DNA of 64,000 bases. Source: an uncultured Alphaproteobacteria bacterium. GTDB lineage: Bacteria; Pseudomonadota; Alphaproteobacteria; UBA8366; JADFVY01. The notes below the pieces were generated by a model. That model was not told the origin of the DNA. It saw only the letters and a program-made list of their open reading frames with translations, and made no database searches. Location of the stretch: NCBI GenBank assembly GCA_947259105.1, contig CAMYKU010000046.1, positions 21,602 to 85,601 on the forward strand, written 5' to 3'. Within the stretch, counting starts at the first letter, position 1; each line of letters opens with the position of its first letter. Position numbers and translations under genes: made by a program. Shown in pieces: positions 37,234 through 45,646 of the stretch.

Positions 37234-38646
37234 TCAAACCTCCGGCCGCCTCTCCGCCCACGGCCGCGCTGCTTCCAGCGCCGCGCCGATGCGCAGCGCC
37301 ATCGGATCGTCGAAGCGGTTGGTCACGATCTGCAGGCCGACGGGCAGGCCCTCGGCGGTGAATCCGGCCGGGACCGACAGGGCCGGGCACTGCCCGACAT
37401 TGTTGAACTGACAGGTCATGTCGAATCCGTGATAGCGTCCCTCGTCGTCGACCCGGCCGAAATCGGCATCGTCGCGGTCCGCGTCCGGCGCCGGACGCGG
37501 CATGGTCGGGCACAGCAGCGCATCGTGCTCGCGGAACACGTCCGCCAGCCGCAACCACTGCTCGGTGCGCGCGATCTCGAGCCGCTTGAAGGCCACCGCG
37601 TCCATCTTCAGGCCCGCCTCCAGCAGCGCGACGACATTGGGGTCGAGCCGCTCGCGGTGGGTTTCCAGCTTGTCGGCGAAGAACGCCGCGAGGTAGACCT
37701 CCCAGTACCGGGTCCAGTCCTCGGTCACCTGTTTGGTCCAGGCGAGCTCGATCTCCTCGACCACGGCGCCGGCTTCGACGAGGGCGGAGGCGGCGTCCCT
37801 CACGCAGGCCTCGACCTGCGCGTCGACGGCCATGTAGCCGAGATCGACGGAGAGCGCGAACCGCAGCCCCCTGACGTCGGCGGCGGGCGGGACGTCAAAG
37901 GCGATTCCCGGCTTGAGCGACATGATATCCCGGTCCGCCGGCCCGGAGGCCACCGACATGAACAGCGCGGCGTCCGCCATCGTGCGGGTCAGGGGGCCGA
38001 AATGCGAGATCGTGTCGAACACCGTGGGCAGGATGTCCATCGGGATCCGCCCCAGGCTCGGCTTGAAGCCGACGGCGCCGCAGAACGACGCCGGAATGCG
38101 GACGGACCCGCCCATGTCGGTGCCCTCGGCCAGCGGCACGCAGCCCGCCGCGACCGCGGCCGCCGATCCGCCGGACGAGCCGCCCGGCGTCTTCGCCGGA
38201 TTCCAGGGATTGCGTGTAATTCCCCATAACGGGCTTCGGGTAAACCCCGAATGTGCGAATTCCGGCGTCGTGGTCTTGCCGACCATGATCGCCCCCGCGT
38301 CCCGCAACCGCTCGACGATCAGCGCGTCGTGGTTCGGTATCCAGTCCTCGAACGCATGGGAGCCGAGCGTCGTGCGCTTGCCCCGTGTCGGCGTGAAGTC
38401 CTTGATGGCGACCGGGACGCCGTGCAGTGGGCCGAGCGCGTCGCCCCGCATGACCGCGGCCTCGGCGGCGCACGCCAGTTCCATCGCCTCGTCCGGAAAG
38501 ACGAAGCAGAAACAGTTGAGCCCGGGATTGACCTCTTCGATCCGCGCGAGGCTGTTCGATACGATTTCGACCGGCGAGATGTCTTTCCGCCGGATCCGCG
38601 CCGCCAGCCCGGTTGCCGGCGTATACGAAAGCCGAAGGTCCGCCAC
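37234..38646 (-). CDS. amidase signature family hydrolase
   Basis: 470 residues from the GTG at 38646, which has GGGAG eight bases upstream. The Ser-cisSer-Lys triad is intact: Lys in PVAIKDFTPTRG, cis-Ser in TPGGSSGGSAAAVAAG and the nucleophile Ser in GTDMGGSVRIPASFCG. It hydrolyses amide bonds; the family includes GatA, fatty-acid amidases and many catabolic amidases. There are no gatB or gatC genes near, so a catabolic role is more likely. The C-terminus has the usual CPALSVPAGFTAEGLPVGLQ. Confidence 0.92.
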   Translation of the reverse strand: MADLRLSYTPATGLAARIRRKDISPVEIVSNSLARIEEVNPGLNCFCFVFPDEAMELACAAEAAVMRGDALGPLHGVPVAIKDFTPTRGKRTTLGSHAFEDWIPNHDALIVERLRDAGAIMVGKTTTPEFAHSGFTRSPLWGITRNPWNPAKTPGGSSGGSAAAVAAGCVPLAEGTDMGGSVRIPASFCGAVGFKPSLGRIPMDILPTVFDTISHFGPLTRTMADAALFMSVASGPADRDIMSLKPGIAFDVPPAADVRGLRFALSVDLGYMAVDAQVEACVRDAASALVEAGAVVEEIELAWTKQVTEDWTRYWEVYLAAFFADKLETHRERLDPNVVALLEAGLKMDAVAFKRLEIARTEQWLRLADVFREHDALLCPTMPRPAPDADRDDADFGRVDDEGRYHGFDMTCQFNNVGQCPALSVPAGFTAEGLPVGLQIVTNRFDDPMALRIGAALEAARPWAERRPEV

Positions 38647-38743
38647 AACGCACTCCCTTTGAGCCGGGCTCGGAATGCCACGGGCCGATTGTGAGTCGAC
38701 CGCCGGTCCCCGGTCAAGCCGGCAGTCCGGGACGGGGCCCCGA

Positions 38744-39136
38744 TCAGCCCACGAGGTAGTAAACCTCGCCCAGCGCGCCGAGGCTCATCACACCGCCGAC
38801 CAGCATCACCTTCTCGAGAATGGGATGGAGGCCTGTCGCGGCGTCCCTGGTCTTTTCCCGGGTCTTGCGGGTGGCGCCGTAAACCGCGCCGAGCAGGGTC
38901 AGCGCAACGCCGATCGCCGCGGCCTCCGTGACCTGGAAGGTGAAGCCGCCGATCGCGAGCGCGATACCGAGGTTCTCGCAAACCGCGGGGAGGTCCGGCA
39001 GTTCGGGCCGGCGCCGCTCGACGCTCGCCTGGATCAGCGGCAGAATGCACAGGATGGCGACCGCCGTCAGGAACAGTCCCATGCTGGCGGTGACAATCAG
39101 AGCCGTTATTTTCGTCGATAGGCTGATACCGATCAT
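38744..39136 (-). CDS. small membrane protein of unknown function
   Basis: 130 residues with three or four hydrophobic segments: ITALIVTASMGLFLTAVAIL, LGIALAIGGFTFQV-AAIGVALTLLGA and VMLVGGVMSLGALGEVYYLV. The start ATG overlaps the stop of the Rep-like/XRE gene by four bases, so the two are coupled. I recognise no family. Its position behind a DNA-binding protein suggests a two-gene module, but no function can be assigned. Confidence 0.65.
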   Translation of the reverse strand: MIGISLSTKITALIVTASMGLFLTAVAILCILPLIQASVERRRPELPDLPAVCENLGIALAIGGFTFQVTEAAAIGVALTLLGAVYGATRKTREKTRDAATGLHPILEKVMLVGGVMSLGALGEVYYLVG

Positions 39137-40608
39137 GTGCGCTCATCCTTCCCGATAGGCGTGCCGGTCACGGGAACCTGCGCGAACCGGCTTCCCGCCA
39201 CCTGTTTTTTCTTGCCCGCAGTGGCTTGCCGCCACCTGCCGACGGATTCGATCGCGACGATGGCCCCCGGCACGTGCTGGCCGCCGCGACCGGCCCCACC
39301 GTTCGCGCGCACCCAGCCGGCGATGCGCCTCAGCACCGCCTGCGAGGCCATCCGCCGCTCGTTCTCGATCTGCGAGAGGTAGGCGGCGGAGATGCCGAGT
39401 TCGCCGGCGAGCCGGCGCTGTGAAATTTCGCGGGCGATCCGTATCGCGCGGATGACCGATCCGCGGCGGAGTTCAAGCTGCCCGGATGCCGTCCCGCCGG
39501 CGCCATGCGTCCTGCGGGGGCGCCCGGCGGCTTCGGTGCGGCAATCGTCCGTCATTTCGGGGCGGTTGCGGACGACCCTGCCGGCCAGCCAGGTTTCGGC
39601 CCGGCCCCTGCCATGATCGGTGGGTCCCTGCGCATATCCCGCGGGCCACTCGACGACGCCCAACACCCCTGTTTCCTGCAGCTTCAGGATCGCCGCGTCG
39701 AGCCGGCCGCGCATGCGGGCGCCCCAGCCGCCGCCGCGCGACTCGCGCCCGGGCAGCTCGCCGATATCCGCCAGCAGGTCGCCGATCCGCCGGTCCAGCG
39801 ATCGCGGCGGCCGCATACCGCCCCACAGCACCACGGTATTGAGGCCGATCTTCTTGGCCAGAACCGCGCTGCCGCGGTTCGGGCGATGATCGAATTCCAG
39901 CACCTGTTGCGGGACTGCGACAAACCGGGCTCCGGTCCGGGCGTTCATCCACCACCTTGACCACTGGCCCGGCCGCATCACCCAGACGGTTTCGGGCTGC
40001 GCGGGGCTGCCCTTGCGGGCCGCGCGGACAACCGCCGAATCGACGGCATCGAACAGCCGGTCGCCATCGACGGACACACCTTCGGCGGCCAGCCGGACGT
40101 CGAACCGCAGGCCCTGCAGGCGAACGATCTCGTGGTCGACGCGCCGCCGCAGCGCCGCGCCTTCGGCGCCCCACCGCCGCAGGCCCTTGTAGCCGAGGAT
40201 CGCGCGTGCCGTGACCGGAATCCGCCGCGCGTGTTCCGGCTCGCCGCCGGCCCCGGCGGCGCAGATCTGCGCCAGAACGGCCAACAGGACGTCGATCGTC
40301 AACGCGGAGATCCCTGCGACGAACGACCACTGGCCGGCCGGGCCGGTATCGCCCTCGCTGGCCAGTACCGCATCCGGATCGAGGGAAACGACGATTCGGC
40401 CGCCATCTTCGTCGATATACGGATATGTCGGCCGGCCTTCGCGGTCCGGCGACCAGCCGCCCGTGAGCGACCGCGCGCCGCACCCCCCCTTGAGGAGCGC
40501 CGCGACCGACGCCGCAATGAGCGGATTGTCCGGAATCCTTCCCCAGCCACCGGGAAAGGCGTTCGCTATTGAGGGGAAACGTCGCGTTCCCTGATTTCCA
40601 CCCTTCAC
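39133..40608 (-). CDS. Rep-initiator-like protein fused to a C-terminal XRE helix-turn-helix
   Basis: 491 residues. Residues about 90-340 look like tandem winged helices of plasmid-type replication initiators (ISALTIDVLLAVLAQICAAG, IPVTARAILGYKGLRR, LRRRVDHEIVRLQGLRFDVR, LDAAILKLQETGVLGVVEW). This is a judgement from pattern only. Residues about 385-435 are a clear Cro/C1-type HTH: IRIAREISQRRLAGELGISA and AYLSQIENERRMASQAVLRR. The end is basic. The gene is coupled to the membrane protein gene at 39136. It may be a chromosomal regulator derived from an initiator, or a relic of an integrated element. Confidence 0.65.
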   Translation of the reverse strand: MKGGNQGTRRFPSIANAFPGGWGRIPDNPLIAASVAALLKGGCGARSLTGGWSPDREGRPTYPYIDEDGGRIVVSLDPDAVLASEGDTGPAGQWSFVAGISALTIDVLLAVLAQICAAGAGGEPEHARRIPVTARAILGYKGLRRWGAEGAALRRRVDHEIVRLQGLRFDVRLAAEGVSVDGDRLFDAVDSAVVRAARKGSPAQPETVWVMRPGQWSRWWMNARTGARFVAVPQQVLEFDHRPNRGSAVLAKKIGLNTVVLWGGMRPPRSLDRRIGDLLADIGELPGRESRGGGWGARMRGRLDAAILKLQETGVLGVVEWPAGYAQGPTDHGRGRAETWLAGRVVRNRPEMTDDCRTEAAGRPRRTHGAGGTASGQLELRRGSVIRAIRIAREISQRRLAGELGISAAYLSQIENERRMASQAVLRRIAGWVRANGGAGRGGQHVPGAIVAIESVGRWRQATAGKKKQVAGSRFAQVPVTGTPIGKDERT

Positions 40609-41095
40609 AACAGTCTCCCCCTGTCGGACGTCCCGAAGCGCGCGTCAATCTTCGGCGTCAACCGCCTCGCTTCGGTCTACCCTTCGGCTGATCGCCCCCA
40701 CCCGGCGCGTCACCCGGTAAACACTCCATCTATCCAGTGACCGACCTTAGAGCATAAACGCATTTTTCTCAATCATTTATAAAATACGACAGGCATTTTG
40801 GGCATCCGTACGGACCCCGTTCACAACGCGCGGCGAGCGTTCACAATGTGCCGTGACGATGCGTTCTGCGGGCGCCGAATCGGGCTCGCAGCCGGTGCCC
40901 TTGCGGCCCGAACAAAAAGCTCCTTCGGCTTTTTGTCCCCGCCGAGAGGGACGGCTTGTCGGTTCCGCCGCCGCGTTCGGCCCGGATCCCTGCATACAGT
41001 GCGGGTTCACGGCAACCATTCCGCCGCAACACGACCGGATATTCCCCGAAATGGGTAATTTTCTTAGCGAAAAACTTTATATAGCGCCTTGGAAT

Positions 41096-41117
41096 AAAAC
41101 GATCTTAAGACCGTTTT
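41096..41117. promoter_or_regulatory. 22-bp near-perfect palindrome, candidate operator
   Basis: AAAACGATCTTAAGACCGTTTT matches its reverse complement at 20 of 22 positions, centred on CTTAAG. It overlaps the -35 region of the candidate promoter of the pilin gene, the right place for a dimeric regulator to act. Confidence 0.55.
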
Positions 41118-41142
41118 AACTCTACTGAGAACGTGATATAAA
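41115..41142 (+). promoter_or_regulatory. candidate sigma-70-like promoter for the Flp pilin gene
   Basis: A -35-like TTTAAC (41115-41120) and a -10-like TATAAA (41137-41142) are separated by 16 bp, in a locally AT-rich stretch 112 bp before the pilin start. Confidence 0.4.
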
Positions 41143-41254
41143 GACTGCATGTAAAGAGGTCGGCGCTTGTATGTCAGCGGTAAGGATCGCCGTCGACAGG
41201 GTGCAGGTCGACCCGGCAGTGGCAGCTGCAACCGAAGGGGAGGTATCGGACTTG

Positions 41255-41446
41255 ATGAAGCTTATTGCCGTTCTGAAGGCCTTTGGCGCCGATGAGTCCG
41301 GTGCGACAATGGTCGAGTATGCGATCATGGGCGGGCTGACCGCATCGCTCCTGGTCCTCGCAATCCTGGGCGCCTCGGAACTTCTGGCGGATGCCTGGAC
41401 GTATCTGGCCGGCACGCTGCTGGGTGAAACCCCGTTTGCGACCTGA
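41255..41446 (+). CDS. Flp/Fap-family type IVb pilin
   Basis: 63 residues from the ATG at 41255, with GGGGAGG twelve bases upstream; a longer frame from 41171 lacks such a site. The sequence LIAVLKAFGADESGATMVEY followed by a long hydrophobic helix (AIMGGLTASLLVLAILGASE) is the Flp prepilin pattern, with the Glu after the cleavage Gly (GATMVEY). Flp pilins form tad pili for surface attachment. No cpa/tad assembly or peptidase gene lies in the window, so it is a detached pilin gene that would depend on a tad locus elsewhere. Confidence 0.88.
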   Translation: MKLIAVLKAFGADESGATMVEYAIMGGLTASLLVLAILGASELLADAWTYLAGTLLGETPFAT

Positions 41447-41578
41447 CCGTTGCCCGGGCGCCTCGTGGCGCCGGCCGTCGGCGCGGCGGCCGGCGGGTTC
41501 GGGCGGTGGTCGATAGATTTTCGGTCCGTTACGATTTCCGACGCTAGCGCATCGCGCCGGGTCGAAGCGGACTTCCGG

Positions 41579-41614
41579 GACAGGGCGGCGAAGCCATAGG
41601 CTTCCCGCCCTGTC
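41579..41614 (+). terminator. strong hairpin after the pilin gene
   Basis: The arm GACAGGGCGGCGAAGCC (41579-41595) pairs with GGCTTCCCGCCCTGTC (41599-41614) with a single bulged base and a three-base loop. It is followed by TCGTTCCC, a weak T tract. It lies in the 329-bp gap between the pilin gene and the PAPS-reductase-like gene, which otherwise holds no gene. Confidence 0.6.
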
Positions 41615-41775
41615 TCGTTCCCGCGGCGCGTGACGGAACCGCATTGTTCCACGAGGCGGCAGCGGACGGTCGACCGGGGCCGTTTGCCGCGTTGACTCGA
41701 CCGCATAACGGTGATCGACTCGGTGTCAGCCTGTATCGAGTCACGATCACGGACCGACACTGCGGAGGGCCCGAA

Positions 41776-42393
41776 ATGACCGAGTTTGAAGACGTGCGTG
41801 CGGCCTGCGAAGGCCTGTCGACGGAAGCGCTGCTGCGCTATCTGATCAAGGAGCGCTTTCCAGGGGAAACGGTCGTCACCGCCTCGCTGCGGGCGCCCAG
41901 CATCGTCGCCCTCAAGCTGGTCGCCGATATCGACCCGTCGACGCCGGTCGTGTTCTGCCGCCCGGGCGAGCTGTTCGAGGAGAGCGAGACGTTCCGCAAA
42001 GAGGTCGTCGCGCATCTGGGGCTGACCAACATCAGTCAAACCGAGGGCGCGAAGTCCGGGGTCCTGCCCGATGCGACCGATCATTACGAGCGCATGTGGG
42101 CCGAGTACAAAGGCGGCCTCGGCCATGTCCACGAACTCGTTCATCTGAACGACATCATGGTGCATTACGAATGCTGGATCAGCGCGGTCTATCATCTGCC
42201 GACGCGGCAGACGGCGCTGCGGGTGGATGTCGAGGGGCGGCTGATCCGGGTCAACCCGTTGCTCGACTGGACGCCGCAGGACGTTCGCGCCTTCATGCGC
42301 GAGCACGACCTGCCGTTCCATCCCCGGGCCGGCAAACGCGTCGACGCGCGGCTGCCCGAGGATACCCCGTGCCCGCCCAGCTATCATTTTTGA
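41776..42393 (+). CDS. PAPS/APS reductase-like (CysH-family) protein lacking redox cysteines
   Basis: 205 residues from the ATG at 41776. The fold markers are PVVFCRPGELFEESETFRKE (in place of FIDTGxLFxET), and RLIRVNPLLDWTPQDVRAFM followed by REHDLPFHP, the standard end of the CysH nucleotide-binding domain. The cysteines that bind 4Fe-4S in APS reductases and the C-terminal ECGLH of active reductases are absent; a lone Cys is at ECWISAVYHLP. It is therefore unlikely to reduce APS. It could be a nucleotide-binding relative that serves APS handling near the apr genes, or act in another ATP-pyrophosphatase-type reaction. Confidence 0.75.
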   Translation: MTEFEDVRAACEGLSTEALLRYLIKERFPGETVVTASLRAPSIVALKLVADIDPSTPVVFCRPGELFEESETFRKEVVAHLGLTNISQTEGAKSGVLPDATDHYERMWAEYKGGLGHVHELVHLNDIMVHYECWISAVYHLPTRQTALRVDVEGRLIRVNPLLDWTPQDVRAFMREHDLPFHPRAGKRVDARLPEDTPCPPSYHF

Positions 42394-42441
42394 GGCGAAG
42401 GGGCCGGCGCGGGGCCGAAGCACGGCGATCGTTGGCGGGCG

Positions 42442-43410
42442 TCACCCGGCGCCGAATTCCTCCCGGCTGGCGGCGATGGCCTCTTTGAGCACCGTTTCCT
42501 TCATGCTGATCGTCGGCTCGCCGAAGATGACGTTTTTCAGCCAGTCGAAACCGAGCGTCAGCAGGACGGCATCGTTGGCCTTCAGGACTTCGACCGTCTC
42601 CTTCTCGATCTCGTAGGTCTCGAGGAACCGGGTTTCGAAGACGAACCGGCGGAAGGCGTCGATGTCGGTCGAGACCATGTAGAACATGCCCTGCGTCTTC
42701 GGCGCGATCTCGCGGCCCTGCGGCCCGCCGATCGAGGCCCAGGACGAGGCCTTCATCAGGATGTCGATCCAGCCGGCGTTCACCTGGTCGTATTCGTCCG
42801 TGCCCTGCTCCTTGCCGAACTGCGCGACCGACTGCAGCTTGCTTTCGTCGTGGCCCTTGCAGTGGCTCTCCTTGACCAGGAAACTGAAGCTCTCCTTGCC
42901 CTCCTGGCCCTTCATCTTGATTGCGGCGAGGCCCAGCGGATAGTAGCGGCAGGTCACCGGACGGTTCTCGTAGACCGTGCAGCCCTTCTCGTCGTCGACG
43001 AACTGGCAGGGGCCGGAGCCGTCCTCGCCGGTCATGCGCAGCTTGGCGACCGGCAGGCCGGCCTTCTCCCATTGCGCCTGGTAGCAGTAGCGGTCGAGGA
43101 ACTCGATGGGGCGGATGCCGAAATGGCGGCTGAGCCGCAGCATGTCCATCGGGGTGACGATGACATCCGCGCCATAGCAGCACTTGTTCCAGCAGGAAAT
43201 CCCCTTGTGGCAGGAGAACGCGAACATGTCGCCCTGCTTCAGCTGCACCGGCAGCACCGGATTGCCGTCCTGGCCGCGCACCCCTTCGAAAATGTCGAGC
43301 CGCTCTTCGCTCTCGCCGCGGCGTCCCGCCTGCTCGACGGAGGCGCTGGGCTCGTGCTCCGGGGCCGCCGGCCCGTCGAAATCGTCCTGACCGTTGGTCT
43401 GGTCGGTCAT
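42442..43410 (-). CDS. YkgJ-family cysteine-cluster protein
   Basis: 322 residues from the ATG at 43410 (GGAGATACGAAT upstream). A polar tail of 55 residues precedes the metal-binding core: FSCHKGISCWNKCCYGADVI, CYQAQWEK, GPCQFVDDEKGCTVYENRP and VTCRYYPLG. Such CxxxxxCxxxCC clusters bind zinc or an Fe-S centre. The C-terminal half (about 150 residues) is helical with no known domain. It is convergent with the CysH-like gene and is the first gene downstream of aprA on the same strand. The family function is not established; a role in maturation is possible. Confidence 0.8.
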   Translation of the reverse strand: MTDQTNGQDDFDGPAAPEHEPSASVEQAGRRGESEERLDIFEGVRGQDGNPVLPVQLKQGDMFAFSCHKGISCWNKCCYGADVIVTPMDMLRLSRHFGIRPIEFLDRYCYQAQWEKAGLPVAKLRMTGEDGSGPCQFVDDEKGCTVYENRPVTCRYYPLGLAAIKMKGQEGKESFSFLVKESHCKGHDESKLQSVAQFGKEQGTDEYDQVNAGWIDILMKASSWASIGGPQGREIAPKTQGMFYMVSTDIDAFRRFVFETRFLETYEIEKETVEVLKANDAVLLTLGFDWLKNVIFGEPTISMKETVLKEAIAASREEFGAG

Positions 43411-43459
43411 ATTCGTATCTCCATTTTGCAGGCTGCTTTGACGCCTAAACCGGCACCCA

Positions 43460-43569
43460 GCGACCTCATACTTCGAGGGGCGGCTTCGCCGCTCCTCAGC
43501 ATGAGGCTCGATCGTTGGTGTCCTCATCCTGAGGAGGGCCTTCAGGCCCGTCTCGAAGGGTGAGGTCGC
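43460..43569. repeat. 110-bp cloverleaf-like palindromic repeat, copy A
   Basis: Outer arms GCGACCTCATACTTCGAG and CTCGAAGGGTGAGGTCGC, with inner hairpins (GGGCGGCTTCGCCGCTC; CCTCAGCATGAGG facing CCTCATCCTGAGG; GGGCCTTCAGGCCC). A second copy is at 59864-59972. It sits 50-200 bp past the aprA stop, between aprA and the YkgJ gene. Confidence 0.88.
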
Positions 43570-43606
43570 ACCACTGACCAAACCTCATCTAAACAATAAG
43601 CGGAAC

Positions 43607-43631
43607 GGGGCGCCGTTCAAGACGGCGCCCC
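43607..43631 (-). terminator. terminator-like hairpin after aprA (copy 1)
   Basis: GGGGCGCCGT (43607-43616) pairs with ACGGCGCCCC (43622-43631), ten base pairs, 29 bp after the aprA stop when read on the minus strand. The T tract is weak, so termination may be partly rho-dependent. Confidence 0.55.
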
Positions 43632-43659
43632 GAAACCAAACCGGTAATTGTCGGTCGGT

Positions 43660-45567
43660 CTAGTGGCCGTGATCGACCAGGCCGACCCAGTCCTTCTTCA
43701 TCATCGTCCACTCGCCGGATTCGGGATCCATGCGCGAGTTGACGAAGCAGTGCCAGTTCGCCTCGTCCAGATCCGGGAAGTCCGACCGGTAGAAGAAGCC
43801 CGGATAGCGGGTTTCCTCACGGAACATGATGTGCCGCAGATGGACCTCGGCGGTGCGGACGCGGTGGTAGTTTTCCCACGCGCGCAACAGTTCGTGCAGG
43901 TCCTTGGCGCGCATATGCACCGCGTCTTCCTTGACCATTTCCAGCAGGTGCAGACCCGTTTCGAGCATCACCTTGTTGGTCTGGTAGAAGGTCGAGGTGC
44001 CCGCCACATATTCGTCCATCAGCTTCTGCAGCCGCATCTGCAGCATGCGCGGCAGGATGTAGTGCGGGTTGATGTCCTCGGCCGTGGTCTTGTCCTTGTG
44101 CTCGAGATAATTGCGGACGGGCTTGTAGATCTCGTCCGTAATGTCCTTGATATCCGCCTTGAAGGCCGCGCTGTAGCCGCTGTTGTCCTGCACGAAGCGG
44201 ACCATGTTCTTGGCGGCGATGCGGCCCTCGGCATGCGAGCCGGACGAGAACTTGTGGCCCGAGGCGCCGACGCCGTCACCCGCGGTGAACAGGCCCTTGA
44301 CCGTGGTCATGCGGTTGTAGCCCCATTTCCACTCGTCCGGGGAGCTCAGGTCCTCGGGTCCCGACACCCAGATACCGCAGCAGCCGGAATGGCTGCCCAG
44401 CAGGTAGGGCTCGGTCGGCATCAGTTCGGACACGGTTTCCTCCGGCCGGATGTTCATGCCGGCCCAGACCGCGGCCTGGCCGATGCACATGTCGAGGAAA
44501 TCCTCCCATGCCTCGGCCTCCAGATGCTTGACCTCCTGCGGGGTCATGGTCTCGGACAATTTCTTCATTGCCGTCGGCGTATCCATGAAGATCGGCCCGC
44601 GGCCTTCCTTCATTTCTTTCAGCATCAGGTGGTTACGCAGGCACGTCGGGACCACGGCCGCGGTATCGTATGGCGCGAAATCCTTCAGCATGTCGGCATT
44701 CTTGGTCGCGTAATCCTCGCCAAATGCGTTGGTCGCCTTCGACTTGAACAGCAGGAACCAGGCGCCGACCGGTCCGTAGCCGTCCTTGAAGCGGGCGGGC
44801 ACGAAGCGGTTTTCCATCATCGTCATCTCGGCCCCGGCCTCGACCGCCATGGCGTAGGTCGAGCCCGCATTCCACACCGGATACCAGGTGCGGCCCTGGC
44901 CTTCGCCGGTGGAGCGCGGCCGGAATACGTTCACCGCACCGCCGGCAACCAGAAGCGCCGTATTGCATTTGAAAACGTAGAGCTTGTTCTCACGCACCGA
45001 CAGGCCGACGGCACCGGCAATCCGGTTGTCCTCGTTGGCGTCGAGCAACAGTTTGACGATAAACACACGCTCATAGATGTTCTCGATACCGATGGCCTTC
45101 TTCGCGGCTTCGGCGACGATCGGCTTGTAGCCCTCGCCGTTGATCATGATCTGCCAGCGGCCGGAGCGGACCGGCTTGCCGCCGTCTTTCAGGGACACGC
45201 CTTCCGTCTCCTTGGTCTTCCAGATCGGCAGGCCCCATTCCTCGAACAAGTCGACGCTGTCGTCCACATGGCGGCCGACATCGAACACCAGGTCGTCGCG
45301 GGTAATGCCCATGAGGTCCGCGTGCACCATGCGCACGTAATCCTCGGGCTTGTTGTCGCCGATATAGGTGTTGATCGCCGACAGCCCCTGCGCAACCGCG
45401 CCGGAGCGGTCCAGCGCCGCCTTGTCGACCAGTGTGACCTTGACATCGTCGCCGCCCCAGCGCTTGGCCTCGTAAGCCGCGCCACAGGCCGCCATGCCGC
45501 CACCGATAATCAGCATATCGGTTTCGATCTCGACGATCTCGGGATTACCGAATGTACCTTCACTCAT
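43660..45567 (-). CDS. aprA: APS reductase alpha subunit AprA, Qmo-type lineage (copy 1)
   Basis: 635 residues. The FAD-binding site is DMLIIGGGMAACGAAYEAKR near residue 18; further family blocks are DRSGAVAQGLSAINTYIGDN, ENRFVPARFKDGYGPVGAWF and LLGSHSGCCGIWVSGPEDL. The Arg in ARFKDGYGP and the His in GSH correspond, as far as I can place them, to the active-site Arg and His of Archaeoglobus AprA. In sulfur oxidisers the enzyme runs in reverse: sulfite plus AMP gives APS plus two electrons, in the cytoplasm. It is the distal gene of aprBA, 79 bp behind aprB. It differs from the second AprA at 47900 in many positions, for example SHSGCCGIW against SHATGSGAW. Confidence 0.97.
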   Translation of the reverse strand: MSEGTFGNPEIVEIETDMLIIGGGMAACGAAYEAKRWGGDDVKVTLVDKAALDRSGAVAQGLSAINTYIGDNKPEDYVRMVHADLMGITRDDLVFDVGRHVDDSVDLFEEWGLPIWKTKETEGVSLKDGGKPVRSGRWQIMINGEGYKPIVAEAAKKAIGIENIYERVFIVKLLLDANEDNRIAGAVGLSVRENKLYVFKCNTALLVAGGAVNVFRPRSTGEGQGRTWYPVWNAGSTYAMAVEAGAEMTMMENRFVPARFKDGYGPVGAWFLLFKSKATNAFGEDYATKNADMLKDFAPYDTAAVVPTCLRNHLMLKEMKEGRGPIFMDTPTAMKKLSETMTPQEVKHLEAEAWEDFLDMCIGQAAVWAGMNIRPEETVSELMPTEPYLLGSHSGCCGIWVSGPEDLSSPDEWKWGYNRMTTVKGLFTAGDGVGASGHKFSSGSHAEGRIAAKNMVRFVQDNSGYSAAFKADIKDITDEIYKPVRNYLEHKDKTTAEDINPHYILPRMLQMRLQKLMDEYVAGTSTFYQTNKVMLETGLHLLEMVKEDAVHMRAKDLHELLRAWENYHRVRTAEVHLRHIMFREETRYPGFFYRSDFPDLDEANWHCFVNSRMDPESGEWTMMKKDWVGLVDHGH

Positions 45568-45646
45568 GGGTTCTATATCCCCCTAAAAACTACGGTTTCT
45601 CAGCCGAAGAGCCGCGCACGGCGCGCCGCTCCGAGCGAACCGTCGA

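Larger units (their letters stand above)
40609..41254. other. 646-bp intergenic region before the Flp pilin gene
   Basis: It contains an AT-rich block at 40750-40800, a hairpin at 40912-40936 (ACAAAAAGC paired with GCTTTTTGT, loop TCCTTCG) that could terminate transcription in either direction, and at its right end the palindrome and promoter listed separately. The open frames between 40777 and 41119 lack ribosome binding sites and I do not accept them. Confidence 0.55.

Noticed and set aside
40777-41119. Four overlapping short frames on both strands before the pilin gene
   Set aside because: None has a ribosome binding site, and they run through a hairpin and a palindrome that look regulatory.
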